Translations under genes and position numbers: made by a program
Part shown: piece after piece, positions 23,035-35,233 of the stretch
Numbering within the stretch: position 1 is the first letter of the stretch
How the letters are laid out: the number at the start of each line of letters is the position of its first letter
The notes under the pieces: model-generated
What the model saw: the letters and a program-made list of their open reading frames with translations, nothing else
Databases searched by the model: none
What the model was told of the DNA's origin: nothing
Origin: Argentina anserina
Taxonomy: Eukaryota; Streptophyta; Magnoliopsida; Rosales; Rosaceae
Direction of reading: 5' to 3'
Length of the DNA stretch: 64,000 nucleotides
NCBI RefSeq assembly: GCF_933775445.1
Contig: NC_065874.1
Location: 2,730,501-2,794,500 of the forward strand

Positions 23035-23974
23035 GAATGTTTTGTGATTAGGGTTTCCACTTTTGGAAACCCTCAGTTTCTCTCCGCCTCCCTCTCACTT
23101 TCTCTCTCTTCTCTCTCGTTCTTTCCCCCTCTCACCCGAGCTCTCCCCCTCCCTCGGCTTCGACCTTCGATCTCCCTCATCCGAGGGAGGTGTTCCTCAC
23201 CGCCGGCTCCATGGCACTCATCAGCTCGACGCGACGTCCCACCGATCATGGCACAAGCTCCAGCGTCGCCGCGAAGATCATCGAACCACACCGAGCCCAG
23301 CAACAACAGGTTCCAGTTCTCCGCCGTTCGAGCAGCCCTCCGCCGACGCAAGCACACGATCCACACCTCTCTCTTCCCTCCGGCGCCGTAGATGAGCTAC
23401 CACTATGCAACTCGAGCCGAGGCAAGTCCCCCTTGAAGGATCGAGCTCCACCGACGATCCATCCATCTCCGACGAGTTCCAAGAGCCCCACTATACGATC
23501 TAGGTAAGTAAGGAAGTGATTGTTGTTGGTGTGTGATTGTGGATTGAAATTTGTTGGATTTGGGTTGATTTTGTGGAATCGGAGGATTGATGAACACCGC
23601 CGCCTTAGGCGACGCGTGTGGAGGCGTGGGGTGGCGTAGGGGCTGCCTAGGAGCGGAGGAAGGAAGAGGGGAGAAAAGAGGAGAGTTTGGAGGCGGCGGT
23701 GGCGTGATACGCGCCGTGGTTAGCCTCGGCGCGTGGGCCCCACGCGCGGCCGCCGGAGGTGGCGCGTGTGCCACACGCGCCGCCACGTGCGGTGGTGGGA
23801 ACAGTTTGACAGAAGGGTATTTTGGTAATTTACTGTGTACGGTAAATGTAATTAAATTTTACTTTCGGTAAATGTAAATATAAATTACTTTCAGTAAATG
23901 TAAAAAGTAATTTTGTAAAAGGGTAATTTAGTAAATTTTATTTACTGAATTTGTATTTACATTTAAATCGTACG

Positions 23975-24148
23975 TATACGTACAGAAATACGTATTAATA
24001 TTTATACGTACAGAAATACGTATTTAATATTTATACGTACAGAAATACGTATTTAATATTTATACGTACAGAAATACATATATAGTATTTATACGTACAG
24101 AAATACGTATATAGTACTTATACGTACAGAAATACGTATTAATTGCTT
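23975..24148. repeat. 30-bp tandem repeat inside the 5' LTR
   Basis: About six units share TATACGTACAGAAATACGTA followed by a TTAATATT-like spacer. The array at 30365-30538 in the 3' LTR is the same. Confidence 0.9.
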
Positions 24149-25601
24149 AAATGTACAGTATCCGGGAATAGTAACAGTGAACAGTGACACCGAACAGTAA
24201 TTTCGTAAAACCGAAAATTGCTGAACAGTAACCGTATATTACTGTTTTGGCATTTAAAGGTTTACGAAACGATTCTAAATTCTTTTCTTATTCTTTTAAG
24301 GTGATCGTTAAATCGAGGAAAGGAATTAGCATCGCGGATTGTGGAATTACGCTCAAGTCAATAAGGTGAGTAAAATCTCACTGAATTACGAATCTACCCT
24401 CGCGGTGATTCAACATTTTTGCAAGTGTGTTTATTAAATGAATTACAACATGTATATAATTTAGTGAGCTACATATATACAGTATAATGGTAATAAGTAC
24501 ATATATATATATAGTTCATTAAATTATTTACTGTTATTAATTCATTGAAAATAGTCATTTCGGTGACAGAAAAATTGTGCATGTGTATGTGATTTCAATG
24601 GTACGATATGATGTGAGATTATCGTACGTAATTTTTCAGGTGTTTATGAAATATGACATGTATAGGATATAGTGGACTATGTATATGTGGTATAAATGGT
24701 AAATAAATACGAATATATATAGTTTGCTATATAATATACTGTTATGATTTTTATTATGGATATATTGTGAAAGTTTTAAAACGTACAATATGATGAGTGA
24801 TTATTGTACATGATTTTATCACGGAAAATGTGAAATATTGTGATTTGTCTTCGGACGTGATGTGTGGTACAATATGATGTGAGATTATTGTACATGTGAG
24901 GCAAGTCGGAACCTAGCCTTTGGCCGGGCGAAAGTTACGATACAGTTAGAGCTCTAGTCTGTCTGCCATAGTACTGCATGAGGTAACGGGTGGTTATCTG
25001 ATCATGGGTACTCAGCTTGTTTTGGATGTTGGGTGGCGGGTGGTTACCCAACATCAGCGGTATACTAAGTGAGGGGTAACGGATGTGTACCAGCGCTCAT
25101 TAGTTACCATTTTGTGAAAGTATTAGAGTAACCAGATGGGTTGCTCGTTTTCTCATGATTTTCATTATACTGTGTTGATGTGGAGTTGTGTCTTTTATGA
25201 GACGAGAGTTATTTTAATATTTTACTCATACGAGCTGTAAAGCTTACCGGGTTTGTGTCTACAATCCCGGTGCACCAATTCGATGGTGTAGTGGATGACT
25301 CCGCAGGTGTAGATTAGCAGAAATTGACGGACCGCTCAGAGGACTTGAAGTGATTTACCTCCAGCTTGTGTGAAGATTTTGTGTGACTATTTTGTGAGAG
25401 ATGGTGAGAATTATTACATTCCAACTTACGTAATGTAAATTATGAATTTGGGTTGTAATAATTGGTTTTTCTGAGTTGTATTGATAACTCAGTGATGATC
25501 CGCTGTGCACTTAAAAGATTTCGATTTTATTGAGATTATTCTGTGTTTAACGATTTTAAGATTTTGAGTTTTGAAGCTCGAAATTTTAGGGTCGTTACAG
25601 T

Positions 25602-25613
25602 TGGTATCAGAGC
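25602..25613 (+). other. Primer-binding site (tRNA-iMet)
   Basis: TGGTATCAGAGC, two bases after the 5' LTR end, is complementary to the 3' end of initiator methionine tRNA, the usual primer of plant LTR elements. Confidence 0.9.
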
Positions 25614-25877
25614 CTAAGTGCGTATTTGGCGATTATCAATACCATCCAGGAGCGATGATCCGACTGCAGGCGGGCTCCCATCACATGCTCCTCGGTATTG
25701 ATATGTCGTCGGGTACGCGAGAGTGTTAGGAGCCACACCTTATGGTTTGGTCCTGTAGAGAGTATTGTGACGATACTCCGATGATTCACCTCCTTCTGAA
25801 ATTTCATGATTGATATCAGTCGGATCTATTTTGTCGAATTCGAGACTTCACATATATGACTGAGTGTTAATTGTTGA

Positions 25878-28800
25878 ATGGTGATGAAATTGGAAAATGG
25901 CCGTGGACAGGGCCGAGGACGGACGAGAGGTCGAGACCGAGTTAGGGCTGCAGGCCGAGTCCGCAATGTGGAGAACCTTTTTGAGGAGGCTGCTCCACTG
26001 GAAGGACAAGTTGATCTTGTTGCTATCGTTAGAGACGATAGTCGTGTGTTGAGGTTGATCAAGGACATGAGTGAGCTACTAGTGCTGTCATTTCATGACG
26101 CTTGGATCATATGGTAGCGGACCACTGGATCGGAGTATTGGGACCTACTTGGTGATGATTGAGTACTCTGAGTTAGAAAAGAGGATGATAGCCATATTCA
26201 TTTATTGATAGTTGGCAGTGGAGGGGTTAGGATTGATTCCTACGCCTATGGGAAACTCTTTATGTGTCACTTCGCTTTTGGAGTGTTCCTCGAAATTGGA
26301 GACAATGAAAGGCTTGTCCTATTGTGATTGGAAGTAGAGAGTTCTCTGCTTATTTGATAGTGATTCCGGACCACACTATGATGTGATCTGAGGAATTGAA
26401 TTGGTTGAGGCCGCAGTACGCGGTGATTGATTGTGGGGACATGATGAGTTCTTTCATAGACCCAGGAAACCAGAGTTTCGTATCTGTGCCTCGAGTCGGA
26501 TAATGCCATGATAGCTAGAGTCTTGGAAAATGTGGAGTTTGTGGATCTAGAAGTGGCTATCACAGACATTGTTCTACTATTCGAGTATAGTGAGGTGTTT
26601 CAGGAGATGCGGAGTTACCTTCTTCGAGAGTTGGTGATTTCCTTATTGATGATGTGCTTGGTATAGCATCTGTATCAAAGGCGCCTTATGGGATTGGGAA
26701 AGAACGAGTTTAAGGAATTGAAAGAGCAGATAGATGACATATTAGACCTAGGGTGCATCAAACCTAGTGTCTCAGCTTGAGTGGTGCCGGTGTTATTCGT
26801 GAATAAAAAGAAGTCTCATGCGGTTGAGTGTGAATTATAGGGGAATGATTAAGGTGACCATCAAGACTATGTATCATTTACCTAGGATTGATGATGTGTG
26901 TGATACGTCCTTAAGGTGGTGATACAATTATTAAACTGAGATTCACATACGTCGTGGTTGCGTTTCAACTCGTTTTGTTTCGGACATTGACAATTGAAGT
27001 TACACATTGTTCTTGGCTGAGCAAGAAATCTAATGTGTTAGAGAAATTTCATTTTGACGTCACGAATTAATTATTTTGCTAGATGAGCATTTAATTGAGA
27101 ACGCTGATCTTTCAGGATTTAATTATTTTGGTGTTGGGGATTTGAACTTCACAATGCTACAGGTCCAAATGAGACGCAATGGCGGCGAAGTAACTCTATT
27201 GAAGGTAAGGTATGAGATGACCTTAGCTTAATGGTGTTTTGACGAATTTTCGTGACAAGCACCTTCCAACCGATAAAGAAATGGTTGAAAAATCAATTTT
27301 CTTTTCAAGTGCAAGTGGTGTTAGTATGGGAAGACTTAGATGCACTTCTTCCCTCCATGCATCAGATTATTATTGTTGGATGAGGCGAAGTTGACTGAGG
27401 TGTTCAATAAGGGATAATTCTACGATAAAGAGTAATCAATTATATTGCTGTTTGCGGAGAAGTTATGTTGGCCGAATGTGTCGACAATGAGAGTCCTTAA
27501 TGAAAGTAAAGAAACAACTGTTTATAGTGGTGGTGTAGCAACCATTTTTGGGTTGATTTTGAGGAGACAATAGACCCAATAACCAGCTTCCGTTGTTGAA
27601 TTAATTGCAGAACTTATTAGTACTACGACGGTGGGGGAAATCAATATGTTAGATGATGCCACTGGGGCGTTTGTGTGGGACCGTATGTCATGAATTTGAG
27701 GCATGTATGAACCAGGGGGTAAAGTATATCTCGGTCGCGGTCTTGTAGGCTTTTGCGCTGTAAATTCGCTTAATTTTCATGTTTCACCGTTATGGGATAA
27801 ATACCACCTTGGTCTAACTTGTAAATTGTGGCACACCACTCAGGGAAGCAAGAAGCAGAAATTAATTTTCGATGGTAAGTTTTGATGAGAGGGGTAGGAT
27901 GCGTGATGCATCTCTCTTGTGGTGGTGGTAGAATTTTCTACAGCCTTTTGCGTATATTAGTCGATTCTCTGGTGAACTGTTTGAGAGTAATTCATAGTCC
28001 AAGATGGTGTTCTGTGATGGTTGTGAACTCAATGAGTTAAGATTTCTTTATCGTGTTGCCGATACAAATATAGTACTCGAGTGCATATCATGCACGACAA
28101 CTTTTTATGGTTACAATAAGATGATCATGAAAGGGGATTATTTTGCTGATTGGAAGGAATGGTAGGTTCGTTATTCTAATGATGATTTGTGGAGAAGTCA
28201 TGAAGGTATTGTCGTGATAAAGCACGTTTATTTGAAAACCACTATGTGTGATGTAAGTAGTAGGCATGTGTTAATCATTAATTTGACTCATGTTAGATGT
28301 TGAGAGTTTCAGCCATGCTCAGTGGTGGGAGCTAACTCATGACGTGAGGATAGTCTGTCAAATCGCAAGAGAGTGGTGAACTAGACAAAAGAGGGCGTTG
28401 ACGCCTCCATGCTGAAAACATCATTAGGTTTCGGGAGGATGATTATATTTTGAGTAGCTCACATGCGACTATTATGGTTAGGACATGTGACAGATTGTCT
28501 GATGGAGGAAGTTTGAGGTAACTGAAGATAGGTTGAGAGCTTGTATGCTGGGTTTTAAGGTAGCGGTGAAAACGTTTGACATTGATTGAGTTAGCCTAAA
28601 ACGACAGTTACTATTCCAACATCGGCATGGTACCCTATGAGGCACTTAAGGTAGACATGTCGATCACCTATATGTTGGGCCAAAGTTGGGAGTAGTGAGA
28701 CTTGACAAGAAAGAAAAGTTGGCGGAGGTATGTTGGGCCTTTGAGATTCTCGAGAAGGTGGGAAAACTAGCCTTGCGTACTAGCATGCCGGACTTTCACA

Positions 28801-29059
28801 ATGCCTTCTACATTTCCATGTTGAGGAAGTATGATCCTGATGTGTCGCATATGTGATCGATCATAACACTATTGAAGTGAAGGAAAATGACACTTTTGTT
28901 GTCGAACCGGTTCGTATCCTGGATAGATCCACAAAGAAGCTTCGGAGGAGAGAAGTTGAGCTAGTCAAGGTGCTGTGGAGTCACCATGATGAGGGTGATG
29001 CATCTTGGGAACTAGTGTCAGACATGATGACTAGATATCCACAGTTGTTTGTTGAGTGA
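25878..29059 (+). pseudogene. Ty3/gypsy gag-pol remnants
   Basis: A gag-like start lies at 25878 (basic RGRGRTRGRDRV, then NLFEEAAPLEGQV). Near 26690-26830 the frame GKNEFKELKEQIDDILDLGC followed by IKPSVS and PVLFVNKKK is the reverse transcriptase entry. At about 28790-29059, HNAFYISMLRKY and VEPVRILDRSTKKLRRREV then KVLWSHHDEGDASWEL are the integrase tail with a chromodomain-like end. Stops, shifts and large losses interrupt the rest; protease, the RT active site and the integrase core are not recognisable. The stretch 26900-28750 has no recognisable coding content. Confidence 0.75.
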
Positions 29060-29086
29060 GTTTGAATTTCGGGACGAAATTCCTTT

Positions 29087-29098
29087 AAGGGGGGTAGA
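29087..29098 (+). other. Polypurine tract
   Basis: AAGGGGGGTAGA lies directly before the 3' LTR and primes plus-strand synthesis in this class. Confidence 0.8.
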
Positions 29099-29099
29099 T

Positions 29100-31989
29100 T
29101 GTAATAACCCTAAATTTTAAACAATGTTAGTTTGATTTGGAATTCTATAAAATTTCGAATTTTATTAGAATGAACGTATTTGGTTGCGACGTTAGTAAAC
29201 GAGAAACGGAAACGTTCTCGGAACGTTTAAATTGAAAAACGTTACATTTCCGTAACGTTTATATCGACTTTTATTCCGTCGATCGGTTGCGAAAACTTCC
29301 TTCACGAAAGTTGTAGAGCTCGTCGATACGAGTGCGTGGACATGTGACACGTTCGAATCGGACGTCGGATGTAAAAGTTATTAACGTCGGAAGTTAGTTT
29401 CCGATTTGGAAACGAGTATAAATAGAATGTTTTGTGATTAGGGTTTCCACTTTTGGAAACCCTCAGTTTCTCTCCGCCTCCCTCTCACTTTCTCTCTCTT
29501 CTCTCTCGTTCTTTCCCCCTCTCACCCGAGCTCTCCCCCTCCCTCGGCTTCGACCTTCGATCTCCCTCATCCGAGGGAGGTGTTCCTCACCGCCGGCTCC
29601 ATGGCACTCATCAGCTCGACGCGACGTCCCACCGATCATGGCACAAGCTCCAGCGTCGCCGCGAAGATCATCGAACCACACCGAGCCCAGCAACAACAGG
29701 TTCCAGTTCTCCGCCGTTCGAGCAGCCCTCCGCCGACGCAAGCACACGATCCACACCTCTCTCTTCCCTCCGGCGCCGTAGATGAGCTACCACTATGCAA
29801 CTCGAGCCGAGGCAAGTCCCCCTTGAAGGATCGAGCTCCACCGACGATCCATCCATCTCCGACGAGTTCCAAGAGCCCCACTATACGATCTAGGTAAGTA
29901 AGGAAGTGATTGTTGTTGGTGTGTGATTGTGGATTGAAATTTGTTGGATTTGGGTTGATTTTGTGGAATCGGAGGATTGATGAACACCGCCGCCTTAGGC
30001 GACGCGTGTGGAGGCGTGGGGTGGCGTAGGGGCTGCCTAGGAGCGGAGGAAGGAAGAGGGGAGAAAAGAGGAGAGTTTGGAGGCGGCGGTGGCGTGATAC
30101 GCGCCGTGGTTAGCCTCGGCGCGTGGGCCCCACGCGCGGCCGCCGGAGGTGGCGCGTGTGCCACACGCGCCGCCACGTGCGGTGGTGGGAACAGTTTGAC
30201 AGAAGGGTATTTTGGTAATTTACTGTGTACGGTAAATGTAATTAAATTTTACTTTCGGTAAATGTAAATATAAATTACTTTCAGTAAATGTAAAAAGTAA
30301 TTTTGTAAAAGGGTAATTTAGTAAATTTTATTTACTGAATTTGTATTTACATTTAAATCGTACGTATACGTACAGAAATACGTATTAATATTTATACGTA
30401 CAGAAATACGTATTTAATATTTATACGTACAGAAATACGTATTTAATATTTATACGTACAGAAATACATATATAGTATTTATACGTACAGAAATACGTAT
30501 ATAGTACTTATACGTACAGAAATACGTATTAATTGCTTAAATGTACAGTATCCGGGAATAGTAACAGTGAACAGTGACACCGAACAGTAATTTCGTAAAA
30601 CCGAAAATTGCTGAACAGTAACCGTATATTACTGTTTTGGCATTTAAAGGTTTACGAAACGATTCTAAATTCTTTTCTTATTCTTTTAAGGTGATCGTTA
30701 AATCGAGGAAAGGAATTAGCATCGCGGATTGTGGAATTACGCTCAAGTCAATAAGGTGAGTAAAATCTCACTGAATTACGAATCTACCCTCGCGGTGATT
30801 CAACATTTTTGCAAGTGTGTTTATTAAATGAATTACAACATGTATATAATTTAGTGAGCTACATATATACAGTATAATGGTAATAAGTACATATATATAT
30901 ATAGTTCATTAAATTATTTACTGTTATTAATTCATTGAAAATAGTCATTTCGGTGACAGAAAAATTGTGCATGTGTATGTGATTTCAATGGTACGATATG
31001 ATGTGAGATTATCGTACGTAATTTTTCAGGTGTTTATGAAATATGACATGTATAGGATATAGTGGACTATGTATATGTGGTATAAATGGTAAATAAATAC
31101 GAATATATATAGTTTGCTATATAATATACTGTTATGATTTTTATTATGGATATATTGTGAAAGTTTTAAAACGTACAATATGATGAGTGATTATTGTACA
31201 TGATTTTATCACGGAAAATGTGAAATATTGTGATTTGTCTTCGGACGTGATGTGTGGTACAATATGATGTGAGATTATTGTACATGTGAGGCAAGTCGGA
31301 ACCTAGCCTTTGGCCGGGCGAAAGTTACGATACAGTTAGAGCTCTAGTCTGTCTGCCATAGTACTGCATGAGGTAACGGGTGGTTATCTGATCATGGGTA
31401 CTCAGCTTGTTTTGGATGTTGGGTGGCGGGTGGTTACCCAACATCAGCGGTATACTAAGTGAGGGGTAACGGATGTGTACCAGCGCTCATTAGTTACCAT
31501 TTTGTGAAAGTATTAGAGTAACCAGATGGGTTGCTCGTTTTCTCATGATTTTCATTATACTGTGTTGATGTGGAGTTGTGTCTTTTATGAGACGAGAGTT
31601 ATTTTAATATTTTACTCATACGAGCTGTAAAGCTTACCGGGTTTGTGTCTACAATCCCGGTGCACCAATTCGATGGTGTAGTGGATGACTCCGCAGGTGT
31701 AGATTAGCAGAAATTGACGGACCGCTCAGAGGACTTGAAGTGATTTACCTCCAGCTTGTGTGAAGATTTTGTGTGACTATTTTGTGAGAGATGGTGAGAA
31801 TTATTACATTCCAACTTACGTAATGTAAATTATGAATTTGGGTTGTAATAATTGGTTTTTCTGAGTTGTATTGATAACTCAGTGATGATCCGCTGTGCAC
31901 TTAAAAGATTTCGATTTTATTGAGATTATTCTGTGTTTAACGATTTTAAGATTTTGAGTTTTGAAGCTCGAAATTTTAGGGTCGTTACA
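29100..31989 (+). repeat. 3' LTR
   Basis: The same 2,890 bp as the 5' LTR, with one mismatch seen (29209). It carries the same TATA box, GC-rich block and 30-bp array. Confidence 0.95.
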
Positions 31990-31994
31990 ACCAC

Positions 31995-33032
31995 CCAGTC
32001 ATCGAGGCAGCGCTTTTTTCAAAAGGCGAAGAGCGAAGATTGAAGATGATGAAATATCCCTTCTATTTTCCAGAAGGGTTTGCTGTGACATACGCACGTA
32101 TAACCCCCTTTAATAGTTGAATATGGACATTTGGGCTTAAATATGCTGGTTTAATTGTTGAGCTTCTATTGGTCCAGTTCTTACCTTCAAATTTGTGGAA
32201 ATCCATCTTATTCACAATTATTATTTATATATATTAAGTTTTATTTTTGCATGTATTATATATATTTAATTAAAATATTTATTGTTGGAAAAACAGTCGC
32301 CTGACGATGCTCTCGTCTTGCGAAGCTTGACTATGTCGCATTTCCTTACGTTTTCGCATTTGAAAACATTGTTTACAACTAATAATATCTGACATGTATA
32401 TATGCTAGTTTTTGACGATTCTCGTTCTGCGAACTTCTAGTACCATTCAGAATAATGCTTCGATTCATGTACGTACGTTGTATGGCGATTTCTCGATCAG
32501 GAATCTTCTTGCAGCTAGTGTACTGCAATTTCATCGTAGAAATAAAAGCCAGCAAACAAAACATACAAGTCCAAGTTTAGTCTCGATCTCCTTGAAAAAT
32601 TCATTGACGATTGGAGTATTTAATTAATACCTAGCCTTTAGTTTTCTTTATGTCTCGCGTCACCGGCAATCACCATGCTAGTGAAAACTAATTGCTGATA
32701 ATGTTTCCTGAAAGTAACCCGTATTTGCAGAAAGTCCTGGATTCCAATGCAATCATTTATTACCTTTATGTCACAATTTCGTTGCATTTCTTCTACATAT
32801 TCATGACCTATTTGACTGTATTTGATCCTCATCCAACTAGCTAGATGAAAAACTGTAAATGGAACAGCCAATTTTTATGCTGAAGCATAGGACCAAATAT
32901 ATGTGAATCACACAAATATATCCAGTTATCCAAAATAGGAAACAACGATCGATCAAGGCAAGTTGACGAAGTCCTGATCGATCGATAAAACCCTAATCTA
33001 CACGTTAAGGTTAGAAAAAATCCAACAAAGGG
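31995..33032. other. Intergenic region
   Basis: The first 377 bases are the right half of the split hAT-like element. The rest is AT-rich with no gene visible. Confidence 0.45.
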
Positions 33033-33341
33033 TCAAGCTTCTTGGCGAAGCTTTCTCTGTTGCGTGGCTTCGCCCAGAAGACTCAAATCGTATATGAATG
33101 TGTATGTCGGCCTAGCTGGTACACGAAATACGTACGCGGCGCAGTGATCCTCTACGACCACGCCGTCATATTCCCATTGAATAAACAAGCCCAAGTGACA
33201 TAGATCTTTGAGCTGGCTCTTGGTGATTGGCCAGTGATAACCTTCGTGAGGAAGATAACTCACGACTACGACGGTGGACGATATCGTAGTCGTGCTGCCA
33301 AAGCCAAAAGTGACATGCATATTCATACAACATTTAACCAA
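33033..33341 (-). CDS. Hypothetical 102-aa ORF
   Basis: The minus-strand ORF starts at 33341 with ATG and ends at 33033. It is mixed in composition and not low-complexity (for example HEGYHWPITKSQLKDL and AYVFRVPARPTYTF). I do not recognise a family and see no signal peptide. It stands out from its AT-rich surroundings by base composition. It may be a small gene, an exon or a gene fragment. Confidence 0.25.
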   Translation of the reverse strand: MVKCCMNMHVTFGFGSTTTISSTVVVVSYLPHEGYHWPITKSQLKDLCHLGLFIQWEYDGVVVEDHCAAYVFRVPARPTYTFIYDLSLLGEATQQRKLRQEA

Positions 33342-34382
33342 AAACTAATCGCATAATAATTTCTTGTCGATACGTCGAAAACGATTTATAATTCATAGGC
33401 AAACCAATTAACAAGATTGATAGCTCATGCAATGCAATGGATTATGCTGTATATAACTTGTTTTGTTTCTTGACTCATGCAATGGATTTAATTGGGGATT
33501 ACGCTATATGTTTTTGTCCGTCGATTCAAAAGAAAAGGAAAAGACTCAATAATATTGTTAATTCAAAATTAAGGAGTAGACATAGGGCATTTTATCGAAA
33601 TCTCCAACCACCTTCATCTCCAGAAAAATATGATTCTTCTTTGATTCCATAAATATTTTCTGATGGTGAGAAAGAGAAAGACAGTGATTCCTTGCTTGGG
33701 ATTAGAAGTCTACGTGAAGGAAAAGAGAGAAAATGGGAATATACAACAAAGGTTGGTATATTGTATGGTATTAAACAACCATCCCCCTAAACATGCAAAA
33801 AATGTTGGTTCGTACGTATGTGTCTTATAAAACTTGTGCACCATACGATATCTTTAGGTACACTCTAGGTTGACACAGCAGCTAAAACCTCCAAAGAGGT
33901 AAAACGTCTCCAAGAGAATCACCATCTGTTGCCCCCTCTCCACTCTAACTTTTTTTTTTTAGAAATAATTGGGGTTTTTGGATGTTCTTTCCAACAAGTT
34001 AAACCCTTGTTTTTTTTAAGAAAATTACTTAGTAGTACTAGACTACATTTGAATTAACTAAAAACTCACTTTTCATATTTCTTATACAAATTAAGACACA
34101 AGCTCAAGCCTAAAGAATAAGTAAAAAAAACTGATTAATTAATTAATATAAAAATATTCAAAATACTCTTATTTTTGTGAAAATTACCAAATGTCACTTT
34201 TAGATCTAACGAATTTCTCTCTCATCATTTTTTATTTCCGGCAAATTTAAGTTTTCCGGCCAAACCACCGGCAATTTGGAGGTGAGCCAATATATAAAGT
34301 TATTCCTTATGTCATGGGCTTTCATTTGAGTATCATATTGCATATGTTTTGAGAAATTTTGAATTTTGCTCACCAAAAACTA
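33342..34382. other. Intergenic region
   Basis: AT-rich. A 71-codon ORF at 33437-33652 has no signature. Several poly-T and poly-A runs are present, and no gene is called. Confidence 0.45.
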
Positions 34383-34612
34383 CAGTAGCAGTTAATTTCT
34401 CAGTCGACAGTAGCAGCTAGATTTATAGTTGACAGTAGCATGTACTTTCCAAGTCGACAGTAGCATGTACCTTCCAAGTCGACAGTAGCAGGTGTCTTCC
34501 AAGTCGACACTAGCAACTAGTTTCTAACTCGACAGTAGCAGTTAGTTTTTATAGTCGACAATAACAGTTAATTTTTATAATCGGCAGTAACAGATAACAT
34601 CTACATTGATAG
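34383..34612. repeat. Tandem minisatellite with a GTCGACAGTAGCA core
   Basis: About nine degenerate units of 24-27 bp share (A)GTCGACAGTAGCA followed by a variable TTTCC or TTTTTATA spacer. The best units lie at about 34430-34520. Confidence 0.85.
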
Positions 34613-35180
34613 TAGTAAACACTATGGGTTAAAGAGGGGTAAAAAAGTAAAATATATTATGACAGGTGGAAATTTGCCATCATTTGGTCCTTATTTGATT
34701 TATTAAATTAAGTAGTGAGTTATTTATAAACTAAATTATTGTGTAGTAATTTTGAGTATTTTTTTTTTTTGAACCGAAACCGTTGTTTGAGTAGTACGTG
34801 GAAAAAAAGAAATAAAAACTGCCTGGCCAATAAGAAATTAAACCAGCACACCGCTTCTTTAATCCGAGCGTGTATACTCAGACAAACCAAACTTGCCCTG
34901 CAAGCAACCTAGACTATTTATAGAATCTCTCTTAGTTTTTTTCTTTTATATAGATTTATAAACTGAGCTTAGCTCCCTGGCTCTTCTTCTTCTTCTTCTC
35001 CTCTCTTTGAAGATTTGGATTTGAAATTAAACCTGTGATGTGAAGCTGTCTGATTAAGGTAAACGTGTCTGAAAAGCGACTGGTTTGATTGCTTAAGAAG
35101 GCCTCTGAGATCGAATTTGAAAAAAATTATATAGCGAGAAAAAGTGGAAGAAATAGCGAGGAACAAGTTTGGGGTCTGGT

Positions 35181-35213
35181 ATGAGCGGCCTCAGAAAAAA
35201 TCAAGCAGCATAG
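35181..35213 (+). promoter_or_regulatory. Upstream ORF in the NAC gene leader
   Basis: A 10-codon uORF (MSGLRKNQAA plus stop) ends 20 bases before the main ATG at 35234 and is in a different frame. It could lower translation of the main ORF. Confidence 0.45.
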
Positions 35214-35233
35214 AAAAGGATCAGATCAGCAGT

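Larger units (their letters stand above)
22710..25599 (+). repeat. 5' LTR
   Basis: It begins TGTAATAACCCT and ends GGGTCGTTACA. It contains a TATA box at 23027-23034, a pyrimidine-rich leader, a GC-rich block (23060-23800), a six-unit 30-bp repeat (23975-24148) and AT-rich sequence. ORFs inside it (for example the 105-codon frame from 23190) exist identically in the other LTR and are not genes. Confidence 0.95.
22710..31989 (+). mobile_element. Young Ty3/gypsy-like LTR retrotransposon
   Basis: Two LTRs of 2,890 bp (TG...CA) enclose a 3.5-kb interior. A perfect 5-bp target duplication ACCAC flanks it (22705-22709 and 31990-31994). A tRNA-iMet primer-binding site and a polypurine tract are in place. 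Reading the LTRs side by side I found one difference (A at 22819, G at 29209). The interior holds only broken gag, reverse transcriptase and chromodomain-like pieces, so the copy is non-autonomous. The integrase tail suggests a chromovirus, possibly Tekay-like. Confidence 0.95.
22599..32371. mobile_element. Older hAT-like element split by the Ty3 insertion
   Basis: The left end TAGTGTTTTCAACGG and the inverted right end CAATGTTTTCAAATGCG are similar. The flanks TTTAGGAC (22591-22598) and TTTACAAC (32372-32379) match at 6 of 8 positions. Without the Ty3 element it would be about 490 bp (22599-22709 plus 31995-32371). The end sequence resembles the element at 53822-54413. Confidence 0.4.

Noticed and set aside
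23044..23871. Several 60-127-codon ORFs on both strands
   Set aside because: They lie inside the LTR, recur identically 6,390 bp away, and arise from GC-rich composition.
23975..24148. CRISPR-like array in the LTR
   Set aside because: These are direct tandem units without unique spacers, copied in both LTRs.
34383..34612. CRISPR-like array
   Set aside because: The repeats are degenerate with near-zero spacers in plant nuclear DNA, so it is a minisatellite.
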